A stretch of 64,000 bases of DNA from Trichuris trichiura (GCA_037903355.1 JBAJFE010000011.1:2117001-2181000), one strand, 5' to 3'. Positions 23,601 to 37,400 are shown, counted from the first letter of the stretch. Numbers and translations: made by a program. Notes: a model not told the origin generated them from the letters alone.

Positions 23601-26600
23601 GGTAAGGAGGGTTGGCTCAATTGCGCAAAAAAAATCGATCGCGTTATTTTTTTCCTTAGGCTCAGCCAGTTGCGCGCAATAAAGTTGTTGTTCTCGTCGC
23701 GCGCACGGTCGGTTGCTACCGTGGCCGACATTTTGCTTTAAAATACGAAGCACAGTTAGGGCGAAAATTGCATTAACGGTTGTTGCTCATCATTGCTAAC
23801 TTCAATTACTGTCTCTTCACTTTTCTCCGAAGGTATAGTTTCTTTAAAAAAGTGACATTAAAGCGATTTACTGTTGCAGCAGCATTGCTTCCGGATGGCT
23901 GAATGTCTTGTTACGCTATTTTTCTTTCTTGAAATGGCAGTTCGATTAGCAGGAATGCTTTCCAACTTGACTAATTAACTATTACTGTTGTGACAAAATC
24001 TAACTAATTTTCAATGAGCTAATCTTCGTTTGCACTGCCTTTAGTTGGAGTAGTGATCATGTGTGATGTCCAATGTTTTTGCTGTTTTCCTTGTTTCGCC
24101 TCCCAGCCAACTCTATTGCCTACTTATCTTCCTTTAGCTGACATGAACTGTTGACCAACATACTTTGATGCCAGATGCTGAGCAATCATTGAAGGAAATT
24201 TGCCAGCTGGCATTGTGGTTGTTTCAAAGTTCTTTTTTCTTAACCGTTAACCGTCTTCATTCATTCATTAAAGTCTCATTGGCCAGCCTTCAATTCATCG
24301 TTGCTCTTTGTTGTTCATCTTTTTTGCGCATTCGTCCGGCGAAATAGCCTTTGTAATTCCCCTGTCGGCGTTTAAGCGCGGCAGCCTTTGCAGGCGCTTA
24401 CCGCCAAAAAAGGACGCGTCGAATTGCCGTCTGCGCAGCGACGTCTGTTGCGCATCGAATTGATTCATCCTTTTTTGCGAGCTCTTGAAACGTGCTAGAT
24501 GAGCCGAGGGAGGTTGAGACCTGTTTGATTTTTCATTTTCAAAAACGCGCCGCTTGCCGCAACAATGACGCAAATAACTGGAAAATGACTTTTCCGCTCG
24601 GCAATTGCTTATCCTTGCTTAGGGGATTGTGGTCTCGTGCCAGCCGACTGTCCCCTTACCGCGTATGTAGTTTTTCCTTCTGGTCGCCTTATTTGGCGCG
24701 CTTTCTCCTGGAAATCCGTTGCAATTTATTTAGCTTCGCGATACCATCTCAAAACATCAACGTTTGGTGTCGCGGGAGACAATCCTGGAAGTCGAATGAA
24801 CTGGCTGAAAGAATACGTCTTTCGGAGATGATAAAGTTTCCCAACGTTCATGGGAGTAACGCACGGCAAAAAAGATCATTTTGCATAGGTCCTCTAGGAC
24901 AGCATTAGAGACGTTGACGACTGCTTACTGCTATCAGTTTCCTATTTAAGAAGATAAGGGAGGCAAAGTGACGTCGATTGTGAGTGGAAAAATTGAGCAG
25001 TGTCTCTGTATGTTGGACGGTTCAGGTTCTTGGCAATTGTGCCATACGAGGAGATGTTCGTGATAAGTTGCCATAGAACAAGAAGTAGACGTACGCTTTG
25101 GTTGGCGCCGCTTGTCAAGTTCATTCGTTTCCATATGCTAATGGTTATGAATGTGAAGTTGTCGCGGCTTTCTTACGCTGACGGAACATGTGTAACCTTG
25201 GTGGCAATCACTTTATCTTCCCGTCGAAATTTTCCCATTGCTGGCTTCAGAAGTGTTTCTTGACATTGCAGCTAGCGTAGGTTGGTCGTAGTTCGCTTCC
25301 GGTTCATCTTGTTAATTGCTGCTCGTCAGCCACGACACTGTGTCACTCGGTGTGAGTAGTATAGCTTCAATGAAATTAATGGAAGCACGCTTTGTCATCA
25401 ACGTTGTGCTTTGATCACTCTTCCCAAACGCGTTTTCGTCCCTCTTCTTCTCCCGCAATTTCTAACGATTTGACCGGGCCGATCGGTGGCTTAACCTTGC
25501 GGAACGCTGTGGCCTTAATCCATGGAGCCGAAGAGGTATGCACCATCCGTTTGCGTTGAATGCCCTTTGTTTGCTTTTGAAATCTTATTTTTGATATTCA
25601 TAAAAACTGATGGCCTATGGCCAGTAAGTTTGTGTCACTACGCAATGTTTCGGAGAGAAAGAGCCGAAAATGAGTTTGAACTATGGTAAACTCCAGTCGC
25701 GCGTTTCATTCAAAGTTTGAAATTCTTCTCGGGAAAGTAGCCATTGCGGCTGTTGCAATATTTTTTCCTTGCGCAACAAGAAGGCTTCAGTTTGTTATGT
25801 TAATATATCGAATGTCAAAGCCGCGAGTGCATTGGACGTCTTCTGTTCAACGTTTGTCTTACACTTCTTGGTTCAACTTCATTTGCGTACGCTGAGGCGC
25901 AAAAAGGATTATTGCCAATTTTAGCAAATAATGAACATATGGCAGTCGATTGTTGTAGAAAGCGACTAGCCCGAAAGGCTTACAACCTTTCGAGCTTATT
26001 TAATTCCTAATGTTTCATTTAATGAACTGTTGTTGTTGTGCGTTCATAGAGCAGACCAATAGTGTACATTTCACATTCCAAACCACCAATTCAACTTGAA
26101 GGCCGCCTGTCGATGTTAGGCCACTTTAGGTCGAGCTTTAATATTCTAAATGTAATGTAGAGCAGCGACACGTCATTTCATTGGATATAGAGCATGTTGA
26201 GCTCATTTTGTAATTGCTCCGCTCCAGCGTCAGCATCGTTCGTATGCACAGCAAATTCGGCTCCTACAATACGCAAACTGCGCTTTTCGGCTAAATGAGG
26301 TTTGTCCATACTGGCACAACGACGTACGTAAGTCGCTTATTTTGAATTGCGGAATTTCAACGGTTGAAGCGACTGTAGTTACGAGAAAATTATCCGCCCG
26401 AAATGCGGCCTCTTTGATCTAACGATTAGTAGTATTAAGTCCGCTCGTTAATTACTTCCTTTATAATGCCGTTGCAGGAAAGAGTTGGACGATGATTTAT
26501 TCCTGTGCACTTTGTTCTGTTTGATTGTTTCTTAAGTTGCCACCGCGAAGTTGCCCGGCTAGCCAAACCCGTAAATGACTCAGTTCAGCTTGAAGACGTT

Positions 26601-27040
26601 CTTAAATGCATATTGTACTTTTAAATTTGCATAATATTGGTGATTAGAATATTCAGGTTCAAACGAACAGATAAAAACGCAGCTATAAAGCTACTTGCCC
26701 ATTATGGATGCAGGCGAATTGACGTAAGATACTGTGCTATATTGACTCCGAAGTGTGTGGAGACGTAAAAATGGCGTTCATTTTGTCTGCTTTTTTGTCT
26801 AAAAGTGCCAGGGATCAAATATTCTTTTTTATCCGTTAACGCTTCATCCGCTTAGGTGATCCGCTCAGCGATGTGATGGATCAATAGGAGTCGTTAATGC
26901 TGCCTGCTCGTCAGGGGAAATTTAAACCGTCTTTCAAATAGCGTGGAAGTTTAATTTTTGATGAGCTGACCGGCTGGCAAGGGGAGGCGGGCGAACTTGC
27001 TTCATTTGTAGAACGAGCGTTCCTTCTCTTGTCGGGCAAC
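14606..27040. other. Long gene-poor stretch
   Basis: About 12.4 kb upstream of the corin-like gene and of the K2P gene, which point away from each other. It holds only frames of about 100 codons or fewer, most without splice signals that chain and none with a recognisable domain. I looked by eye for tRNA T-arms, rRNA, long repeats and CBM, channel or protease motifs and found none. It probably holds the regulatory DNA and 5' UTR introns of both divergent genes. A non-coding RNA gene could be missed here. Confidence 0.4.
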
Positions 27041-28893
27041 ATGCCGAACGAAAGTCCGATCGAACGGTGTTCTTTTAGCCGTCTGGGCCGCCCGCATGAG
27101 GCGATGCCTTTTTCGGAGAAGGGCGAAGAAGATGGCGTCCTTACCCATAGTACGAATGCAAGTTCCGAATCAAACCGTTACGATGACGGCAAAACCAAAC
27201 AGCGGAAAAAGGAAGTTCGACCGTTACCTTTCAGCGCTCGGCTCCTTAAGGTTGTCCCCTTTTGAAACCTGCTAGTGACATCTTGCGACGCCTATTTTTC
27301 TTTCAGAAGCTGAAGATTATATTCCCTCACGTAGCTTTAACGGTTTTGCTTTTCGCCTACATGACGGGCGGTGCCGCGACGCTCCAATGGCTGGAAAATA
27401 GGGAAGCACTGGCTGATGGTGGCCACTCGTTGGCGGACCACTCTTCTCAACCGGAAGTGCTCATTTCTCGAGCCGTCGAAAAAGCGGCCAATATATGCGC
27501 TTCTTCTTCGCCTAATCATTGCGACCATACCGTTGGTGAAATATCCACTCTACTAAGCAGAGCGGCCGACAGTTGCCAAAAGCTTCCTTACGCGGCAGCC
27601 CAACTGCCCTACTGGTCTTTCCGTATGTCTTTCTTGTATATACTCACCGTCGTAACAACGACAGGTAAGTCGTTTTACTTGTCGTTGTATTGCATGCCGT
27701 ATGTTCTGCAGAATAAGTTGAATGCTCCCTTTAGAGCGGTAGACAATTCGCCGCTAAGTTCAACTGCGCAGCTTCAGATAGAGAGGTAGGAGAAAATTGA
27801 ACTTACGGTGGTGGTTGGCCTAAGCTAAGTCTCAGCGAAAGCTTTTCCCGCTTGCAACTTTATAGCTTATGCCCCAGCGCGCGTTGTTAAGGCAAAAGGA
27901 AATGCTTGTCGCTATTTGTGCGTCGGTCTTTACTTTGTGCTGCTCAGCTTCCTTTCCATAGAATAGTCCATTTCATTTTTCCTTTTCGCTTAAAATGACG
28001 CTAAATCATCCCATTTGATCTCTGCCCTAACGCGAGGTAGAAAATAGCTGTTTGGAATAGTTAGCCTTACTTCAGGCTACGACCAGGTCTCGCCGGCGAC
28101 AACATCCGGCCGCTGGTTTTCAATGCTGTATGGTCTTATTGGTATACCGTTGATGCTTCTAACGATTGCCAACTTCGGTGTTTTCCTGTCCGAATCAGTG
28201 ATGTTGATAGCTAAATGGTTTCGGTCATTTATGCGCTCGGCTAAGTGGCGATTGCAGCGCCTCAGGGCAAAACCAAATGTCGACAGACGAGATGTATACC
28301 ATACGGAGGGAAACCTTAAGCAACAGCAACAGCCAGCAATGGCTGTGCCGGCCAAACGCGGCAAACGACGCCGTCTTTCGCACATATTGTTCTTTATTGC
28401 TTTTGCCTACATTGGCCTTGTACTTTTCTACTGCTTTATAAGCAGCCATATATTTATGCTGTTTGAACGTCAGTGGTCAACAGTTGCCGGTATGTTCTTC
28501 TCTTTTAACACGATCACTACTATCGGCTTGGGTAATATGCGCTTGGACAGCGATTTGTACGTTCTGTTTGTCATCCTTCACAATATGGTCGGTTTGGCAA
28601 TGCTGACAATGTGCGTCAACTTGGCGAGCACATATTTCAAGCTGCTCTTCTTGAAGTTGCATTACTTTGGTCGCAAAATGCGCCGCTTTCGGTCAGCGCT
28701 GGACACAATGAGCGGCGAAATGGTCGAAGCGATGCGCATAGTGTTGAAATTGATGAAAATTAAGGCCAACAAAGGCTCTATAACAATTGACGATATTCAA
28801 GAGTTGCTGGAAGCAGTGAAAGACATTCACGTCGAGCCGAGACGCGCTTTTACACCCAACGACGTTTCTTGCATACCATTCGCGGATGACTGA
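27041..28893 (+). CDS. TWIK-type two-pore-domain (K2P) potassium channel with altered first filter
   Basis: Exons 27041-27250, 27307-27664 and 28076-28893 give 461 aa; introns are 56 and 411 nt, phases matched. After a cytosolic N-terminus come TM1 (HVALTVLLFAYMTGGAATLQ), a long extracellular cap with Cys residues, pore loop 1 (LTVVTTTGYDQVSP), TM2, a basic cytosolic loop with a Gln run, TM3 (HILFFIAFAYIGLVLFYCF), pore loop 2 (TITTIGLGNM), TM4 and a C-terminal helix. K2P channels dimerise and carry background K+ current. Pore 2 has the usual GLG. Pore 1 reads GYD (residues 190-192) where GYG is normal. The D codon (GAC, 28081-28083) lies just after the splice junction but is not itself split. 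Which TWK this is cannot be told. Confidence 0.9.
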
Positions 28894-31800
28894 CTGGCTG
28901 GCCGGCGGATAATAAATAGAAATCTCTGAAGCTTCAACGAGTGACCATTGTCCTAATCTACGACCTAAAGACTGGTTGCATTCAAAGCTCGGCTTGGCAA
29001 ACGTGCCGATTGGGTGCTCCTATTCTACGCGTGACGAGAATCAGCTGTTTTTTCTCTTTCACTTAAGTGTGCAAGCCGATTAAAGCAAACACCACGTTTA
29101 TCTTTCACCCTCCTTGAAGTGAGGCTACAATGGGGCGCTTCAAGTGTTCTCCACCTACTTGTACGTTAGCTTTGAAATTTTCCCTTCCTTAGTGGGCATT
29201 GGTTGTGCTTAACTTTTCTAAAGCCAACTCGACTATCCGTCTGGCCATGAAGCTCCTCAGCGGACATGCGATTACTTTGGAAGAGTAGCTCCATATTTTG
29301 TCCAGTTCATCTTGAAAATTGCAGCCGGATTTTGCGGTTCGAATCGTCGATGTGTCGCGGATCATTAATTGAAACGATTGAAAAGACTTGGAGGGTGGAC
29401 GGAATGAAATCCGCTATTTCGTTAGAATAGCCAATTGACAATTTCCTTTGGGATTTCCCTGTGGCACGCTGGCCGAGACGGTTTCATTGTGATCATTCGA
29501 TAAAAGAGGTGATAGATTGTTACGTACGTGTCTTCTACAAATGATAACGAATAATGATCATGTCCAAGAGGATCTCTACAGGCGAATAGCCATTTATTTG
29601 TGCTCTAGTTTCCCTGTTGGACACGGACACTATTACTTGACATGAAGCAGTGACAAAGAAATGATCTATTCATAGTAGATGATCGGGATTTCGCTCCTAT
29701 TCAGCTCATGCAAAAGCATCGCGTTGTGTGGTTGTCCAGTTGTACTTTTTAGTAGTACTTGAAGTGACAACCTATGAATACAACTTTGCGCAACGCCTCG
29801 CTTAAGCGCCTAATCGATATACGTACATTTGTCTTTCTCTATCGTGCCGTCTAATGGATGTCCGCTTGTGGATGTCGTAAGGGGAACGTTTTCCGCGCGC
29901 TCTCTTGTTAGACACTAATGAGCGAGCAAGTTGATTTTTCCACATTTCAGTATGCTCCTTTTTTGGCCCACGAAATGTTGCCATTCGAAAAATGACGGTT
30001 CAACTTCACGCCAGCTGCTCTAGCGTTGGCCAGAATTTCATCAAGGCAAAATAGTAGTGGTCCCTCTTTGACAGCTTTTTCTTTTCGAAGGAGTTTAGCT
30101 CACATTGAGCGGAGTTGAAGTTGCTACACGTTAGCCTCTACTATTGATAGAGCGAAAGGAGACTTTTTTTAATGGGTGCAACCTGTTGTGCAGTTTTATA
30201 TATTTTATTGAAGAAGATATCAAGACAGCTTTGCTTTTCAAGTGAGCAATGACTTTGATGATGTGACGGCGTCGGTAAAATAAAGTACACAGCGGGTTGT
30301 TGCTTCCGTAAGACGTAATGAAAAGTATTGAGTAGTAAATTGACGTACTCTTTCTTTTTTATATAGGTATGCTTGATAATTTTTTGTTGCTTACTAATGT
30401 TAGGATATGTGCTTGGTAGCAGGGATATTTTTCATAATGACGAAGGCATTGCTTGCATTTACAAAGGAGGGGACGCAGCTCGTCCTGAAAGCTTGGCAAT
30501 CATAAATAGAAGATAAATTCACAGGGTTGTTCCTACATACGCAGTTGTGAAACGTTTGTCGCTGCCGCCTCTTCTTCGAGCGTTCTCTGGTCATTCTTTC
30601 TTCGTCTATGCAACCACTTGGCCACCTTGGCGCAGCAGACGTTATCGTTGTGCGCAAATACGGGGCTGCCAAGCTATTTTCCTTTTTATCTCACCAACTT
30701 TTATCAGCTCGTTAATTACGGCCTAGACGTCGTTAAAATTGTTTAGCCACAATTCTGCGCAATGAATTGTCGGCGAACGAACATGCTAAGGAGGGCAACG
30801 TTGGATAGTTCAAAAGAGTATCGCTATTATGCAAGTTTTGGCAAGTTACCATTTTGAAAATTTACTTAGTAAGCGTTCTTGAAACGTTTCTTGCGATGCT
30901 TCGTTGTTTTAATTTTTGGTAATTTCGATTGATTGACATAAAGTTGATTTTTGCGTAATTGCTTCGTTTATAGAAACATACCTCAACTGCTGCGAGAGTG
31001 GTGGGAGGGTACGACTGCTTCGCGCCATCTTTATTCAACTGCATGAATGTTTATGGTTTCAATGACGTCATCATTATGCTGACTTCCTCGCAGTCGTTCA
31101 TTTTACTCAGTTTTTTAGGCCTATTCTATTTTTTGGCAGTTGGATAGCTAAGGACAAGGTTTCAGCTATTCTTATAAGCGATGGAGGCCTGTTACTATTA
31201 TCCAAATGTTTTACGACTTTCTCGGGCGCTGGGGCGTCTCATTGTTTTATTGTTTATTTGAAATGTGTTAATAGAAATGCTGCAGCTGCAGGTTCTTAGC
31301 TACAGGCTATGCCACACTTGATTCTTATGAGGTCAACAAAAGATAGGAGTAGGATAAGTCCGCTTAGATTATCTAATAGCGCGGGTGTCTGTATAAAGGT
31401 TTTCTAAGAAAACAGTTGCCAACGCTGCAATGCCTATCAATTCAAATTACGCGCTTTATGATCAACTTGGCAGTTTTCCTGATGAACTTCAAAGTTTCGT
31501 ACGATGCCTGCCGACTCTACGTAATATTATTGTCCGTCATGTTCTCCACTTGATTTCATTTTTGAGAGAACGCTGGTGCACACATTTGACATCTCTTTCC
31601 TGTCTCCTATTTGTAAATGACATCGCTGCCTATCGCGCTTTGAATTGGGTGCGTCAATTTCTTCAGCTAAAATATTCAACATGAGTGCTACGTTTTGGCT
31701 CCAATTTCTGCTTCTAGTTTACAGCATTGTTTGTTCTTCGAAAAGCACCATGACAATAGGCTATGGCTTCAGGGTCGCTTGGTTGCGTTAGCGTTTTGAC

Positions 31801-34800
31801 TTGGAAAAAAGAGCTTAATTATTTACAACGTTATGGAATAGAAATTAAGTATTTCCTAACGGTTCGACATGTTGCAACAAAGACTCAATAGAAGAAAAGA
31901 ACTGCTCGCCATTGTTGGCGCCTTTTCCTCCCCTTAATTACGTTACCTTTATAAATATTCTTGATCTCTGCGTCTCTCTCGATTGCTTAGCAACTGACGT
32001 TTTTCGTATAGCCCAAAATAGCTGCCGCTTAATCATGGTTCGTTGGTGAGAATTTTGTTTCCTATATTTTCGATGGTCGTAGCGGCGCGAGAAATGAGCG
32101 TACGCATTGGGTGGTGTTGTAAATTTTAAAATGACTAAGACGACCGCTTGCCAACCTGGCAAAGCAATTAAAGTATTCCTTCCTTTTAACTATCCAAGTA
32201 TATGGGGCGATTTATTGTTTCCAAATGCTTAGAGTTGCAAGCACTAAGTACGAGCTTAAAAGCACTAGTTCTCGTTCCGCATTTCCAAGTTAATCCACCC
32301 ATATAGTCGGGTTGCCTTTTACGGAGCTTTCAAAGCTGCTGAAACCAACTTGGTCAGTTGGCGCTAAGTGTTTCTGGCGAACGTTTTCTGCGTACTGATA
32401 AAACAAGTCGGCGAGTGCAGTTGCGTCTCCTTTTTTTTGTCATCTTGCGTTGACAAACAGCCGGGAAGCATACTTAAATGACTTCCTGTTTAGTTTTGTT
32501 TTTTGCTCTGACAGAAAGGTGACTAATGACTAGTTGTAATAGTTTATCATTTTTATCGTTCTTCACTTTGTTCTTCAACAAATTGCTTTTTGTTTCGTTT
32601 CCAGATGGCGCAGGAATGCGTTGCTTAAGGCAAAAGTGCTAAACTTCTTTTCCGTGGTTGTTATCTCGCGGGAACCTTTAAAAGTTGGGCTCAACGGATG
32701 ATTTTGAGTTTTCAAGTGAATTTTCACGTTGACCCACCCGTAGCGCGTGGAACCTTCCGCTTATCTCTATTTAGGCGGCATAGTAACTGGATGCCGAACG
32801 ATTGAATATTTTCAAAATTTTTAAACTACCATCTTGTCTAGCCACATTCCTATCTCGTAGCGTGCATGTTTTAAGTAGTAACATTCCAGTGGTTGGTTTT
32901 CAAAATTTCTATCTTAAAGCTTTGTCTTTTTATCGGATTTCAACTTTTTTGATCGCTGACGAATGAGCATCGTTGCTTGTGACGTTTTGCATAATAAGAA
33001 AAAAAGATAGAGAGCATTGTACCGTGTATGCATTGTGTGGATGCAGAATGTTTTTGGGAGGCCAATTTTTTTTTGCGAAAACATTCAGCCTTCGCGACAG
33101 CTCTGGCGCGAGCCAACTGCGCGCTATTAGTGTTTGCACGTGGCATACATATTCTTCTTCTCCTCGTGAAACTCATTTGTCACTCATATGGGCACCTTCT
33201 TTTGACTCCTTTCAGTAAGTGACCTCGATTTGCCATCCGCCGAACTGACGAAGCTACATTTTTTCTGCAAATACCGGCACGAGGAATCGTTGCTGTCAAT
33301 TTTACTCCATTTAGGAATGAGCTGACAATATTGCACTTTTCTCGGACGGAAAATGGGCCAATGCCTCTGCATACCATTGAATTCTTACTTGTGAATAGAA
33401 GAGAGCGTAAAATTTGCGATTTCTTTTTTCACCGTTCTTCCGCGCTGCAGAAAGTAGACAAATTCTTTGAGCTGTACAGAGATAGAGTAAGACTGATCAC
33501 GAAAGTAGAATCCGCAGGTTTATTCTTTCAAGTGCGACAAGCCTCTTAGCGTCCAAATGTTGAAACAAGCCCATTTTCTTTCGCTAGTGTAAATACTTCA
33601 ACGCTTAACTCGAAGCTTTGTCGAGCGTTTCTCGTTAGTCCTCATTGACTGCTTGCTGAAGTGTATAAGAGCTCGGAGCCATATGCCCAAGACGAATCTG
33701 GTTTTTTCATTATTGCTGCTCGGCTTTGTTTGTCTGCGTCAAGATCGAAGGTGTTGCTGAACGTATTAATAAAGTCAGTGCGAATTGAAAGGTCACTCAT
33801 TGATGCGTAAGGTGGATAGCTGATTGCGAGCTCCAATCAACCTTATTAGTTGCGAAGCTGAAAATTGAACTTTCTGTCTGCTTTCCGCTTCGAGAATGAA
33901 GCTACTGTCAGCTAAATGAAATACGAAGATTTGAGCTCGCAATGGAAGTATCTTTGCGGACTAATATTGATCTCTGCGATTGATTTAGCGTTGATGAAAA
34001 TACTTTTTTAAGCATAACGGTTGCTTAATGCATTTTCTGTACGCTGTTAGCAGTTGCCACGTTTCGTATGCTAAGCAGGCAACTTTATCCTCAGCTCTAG
34101 CCAAAGGCGTTTCAAGTTACTCCATTGCTTCTTCGCGGCTGTTGAATGCGTGACACTCAATCGTTCTTTTGCAGCGAAAGTTTTCAAATGTTTTCTCCGT
34201 CCATCCTTTGCTGTTGCTGAAACTTTTTTGCCGAAATGAATTGACGCAGATGGATGAAGCAGAACGCCTCCATGGTTCCAACGTTCCCCTTTAGATCTTC
34301 GCGGGTCTCATAAGTCAAGCATTTGTCTCCCCTTTGGGTGTAACTTGTTTGTGCACTGTTGATTTTTCTTGCTTCTTCCGTTCTTGCTCGAATGGTTTAT
34401 TCATGTGCTTAGTCAACGGGAAGCAACTTGCTGGGTGCGGTCAGCGGTGTGAGTGTACACAGCGTCAACAAAAGTGAACGCACTACGAGGCTATTATTGA
34501 ATTGGCGACAAGCGTCACTTTCGCCGACTATTGCTATAGAACCACCACCTTTTGTGTCCATATTACTCAGCGTATAGTAGCTCACCAGCTTGTGGTTTGC
34601 CAGCCATTTCTTTTGGTTAAGATAATCCTTTTTCCTTTATTCCGTTACTTGACTAAGGGGATGAAATTTTCTCGGGAAGTAACATTACTCATTAATGAGC
34701 GATAGCTGACAATGCCTAACAGAATACTTAATTGATCGTTGCGCTGTTTGTGCTTTTTAATTTTCCTGCCAATTTTGCGCGGCGCAGCCAGAAAGGGTGG

Positions 34801-35347
34801 CACACCAACCTGTCCGGAAAGCGCAACAGACCGTGTCCTTCCGCGTCAGTTTGACTTTACGAACTTTTTTCTGCCCGAACGATGAGGCAGTTTCACTTAA
34901 ATGGAATTTATGGTAGGATGCATTAATGTTCGTTCAAGGCACGTGTGACCGATTACTAATAATTCATTTGTAGTGCCATAATCGTAGCGTTATTAATGTA
35001 TATGCAAACGTGTGCCAGTTTGGCGAAATGAGTGCTTTTATGCCAAACGGACAGTATGCCGAATGGCGCGTTCGATTGGCTTCGCGCGGTACGTTGCTTC
35101 TGCGAGAAAGCTGCAACTGGCTTGTCATTTTACGGCTTATTACAACCCTGTTCTCTTTGTCGACAATTTTGATAGGTCCAAAAGTCTCGTCGTCGCGCAA
35201 CGGCCGTTAGCTAAACTCGCTTTGCCATTCACCGTTGGTGGCTGGCGGCGACACGTTGCTCTGACGTCACTTTAAACTGTCAAATCAGAAAGCTATCTTA
35301 ACTTTGGTTAGCTTCAGTTTGATTAGCTATACGCTTGAAGTGTAACG
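28894..35347. other. Spacer between the K2P and carbonic anhydrase genes
   Basis: An AATAAA at 28911-28916, 18 bases after the K2P stop, could end that transcript. The other roughly 6.4 kb carry only short frames on both strands with no domain, no chain of splice sites and no repeat that I can see. Confidence 0.4.
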
Positions 35348-36139
35348 ATGGCGTGGAGCTACTGGGAAAACGGTGGAGTTGCAGCTTGGGCTTCAAATTA
35401 TCCCTCAGCCAAAGGGAATCGTCAATCGCCTGTGGACATAGATGACTGGATAAAGGATAGAGGATTATCAGCTCAGTCTCTAAATTTTTATTACAAATCT
35501 GACGATCTAAAAACAATTCGCAACAATGGTCACAGTTGGCAGATCGACGTATCACCGGAAAGTCGATCCGAAATGTTTGCTAGACATCTCTCGCTCAACG
35601 CATTCCGTCTGCTTCAAATACACGCCCATTGGGGTGTCGGCGCCAATGATGGCTCCGAGCATAAGGTTAAAGGCCAACGTTATGCCGGAGAGATTCATTT
35701 GGTCCACTGGAACACCAAGTACGATGATCCTAAGCAGGCGGGCACTCATCCGGATGGCATTGCTGTGCTGGGCGTCTTCCTGAAGCGAAGCGAATGGGAC
35801 AATCCAAAATTGACAACTCTCGTCTCTATACTGACCGATATTCGTTATAAAGGCCAATCGCGCGATTTGAACGGGGTGGTGAACCCGGAGGTGTTCCTGC
35901 CGGATGTTCGCGCCTTTTGGACATACGAGGGCTCACTAACGACGCCCCCATGTTCCGAATGCGTTCTATGGACGTTGTTCGAGGAACCCATTTTAATATC
36001 TGACAAACAGTTGGAAGTTTTTCGCTCGCTGAGCTCGGGCGAACAGGGACTAACCAATGCCCCAGCAATGATCAACAATGTTCGTCCAACTCAGCCTCTG
36101 GGCGCTCGCAAGGTGCGCTATTCGGCTGGCTTGACGTAG
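35348..36139 (+). CDS. Alpha-carbonic anhydrase, cytosolic type
   Basis: A single-exon frame of 263 aa, the full length of a cytosolic alpha-carbonic anhydrase such as CA II. The enzyme hydrates CO2 to bicarbonate at a zinc. The zinc ligands are His92 and His94 (QIHAHWG) and His117 (EIHLVHW). Glu104, the proton-shuttle His62 (NNGHSWQ), the entry motif RQSPVDID and the active-site LTTPPC are all present. There is no signal peptide, membrane anchor or long tail, so it acts in the cytosol. The absence of introns stands out beside the intron-rich neighbours and could reflect intron loss or an old retrocopy. All catalytic residues are intact, so it is expected to be active. Confidence 0.96.
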   Translation: MAWSYWENGGVAAWASNYPSAKGNRQSPVDIDDWIKDRGLSAQSLNFYYKSDDLKTIRNNGHSWQIDVSPESRSEMFARHLSLNAFRLLQIHAHWGVGANDGSEHKVKGQRYAGEIHLVHWNTKYDDPKQAGTHPDGIAVLGVFLKRSEWDNPKLTTLVSILTDIRYKGQSRDLNGVVNPEVFLPDVRAFWTYEGSLTTPPCSECVLWTLFEEPILISDKQLEVFRSLSSGEQGLTNAPAMINNVRPTQPLGARKVRYSAGLT

Positions 36140-37400
36140 GTGCGTATCAGCGCAAGCGGCTGCACGCTCTCTTATCATCGTAGCCATTGCTGTGCATTCC
36201 GCAAAAGCGTCTGTCGCCTACTGACGAGCGCTCACCTTATTTTAATTGTGTTTTTTCCTTAACGGATCTCCACCGTTGTTTACACGTAGTCAAATACCAA
36301 TTATCGGCGCGCAGTGCGCTATTAGCAGCAGGGAGTAGAAGCATGCTGTGATGATGATGGTCGATATCAGTTATGCGCACCTTTAAGACTTTCGATTTGA
36401 TGGCGTCTCCGAAGTTTAATTAGCATCAGTTGGGCACACTTAGTAAAATCGTTCCTATCAGCTTGTTTTGACCACGAAGCCGCGCTGAAATCTTTAGCCA
36501 GCCTTCAATTAGCACATTTGTAAACCAGTAGGCATTTTAATGGCACGCTATGCAAATTTGCATTGCAATCGTGACTGCATTAGGCAAATAATCTTGTTTT
36601 TTAAAAGTCCTATTGCTTCATCAAGTCATCCTTGATCTGTGCCCAGTTTTGGTTATTGGAATAGTTTGGATGGATTGCCTATAAAAGTCTGTTCTCCGCA
36701 CCGCGTCGTCACTTGTCCATTGTGGGACCAAAAGCGTCGAAGTTTCTCATTTCAAATTATGCAAATCATTTGCGCGCTTCCCTCCGTTATATGGTTTTAC
36801 TTTTCGTGGCCGTGTCTGTTTTGTTTTCTGTTGTCCTATTTTGACTGCGCTGACTTAACCAGTTGTTCCGGCACGTTTCTTTACAAAATGTGTTTTCTGA
36901 AGTAATGATGAAGTATAGGAGGCGTTGCAATGTTTATTTCTTACTCAAGCGTATTAGTTATGTTGGGATCTCTTTACTGTTACTAAGTAGCTTTAAACTT
37001 TCGGGATAAGTCTGATGCGGTCATAAATACGATATTATTGTGTAGTGGCTGACAGTCGTTAAAAAATAGTAGCTCATTTTTAAATTTTAACTGCCTTTGC
37101 TTTTCGTACTGGAAATCGTTGACGTATGAACAGAATGCAATGCAGTTACACAAGATTACTTCCGGTCGCGATTGCGGACCCTGAGCAAAGAGAAGGAAAA
37201 AATGGAGGTGGTCTTGTCGTTATGAGTGGCCGGTTTTGGCGCCGTTGGAAAAGCGAGTGACGAGCTTTTTTGTTTTACTTGTTGAGCAAATCCCAATATT
37301 GCACGAAAACAGGAAGGAAACTAGATTGAACGAAGTGCTTTCTCACACAAAATTTCCGGACAATTGGGGCGTAATGGGCGGGAAAGTGCACACAGCTTAC
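36140..37400. other. Convergent spacer
   Basis: The 1.26 kb between two convergent stops holds both 3' UTRs. No clear AATAAA is seen close behind either stop. Only short frames without motifs occur. Confidence 0.35.

Noticed and set aside
25440..25535. Exon-like stretch ending at a gtatgc donor (reads SNDLTGPIGGLTLRNAVALI)
   Set aside because: The frame is closed upstream by a stop with no acceptor in between, and no partner exon was found.
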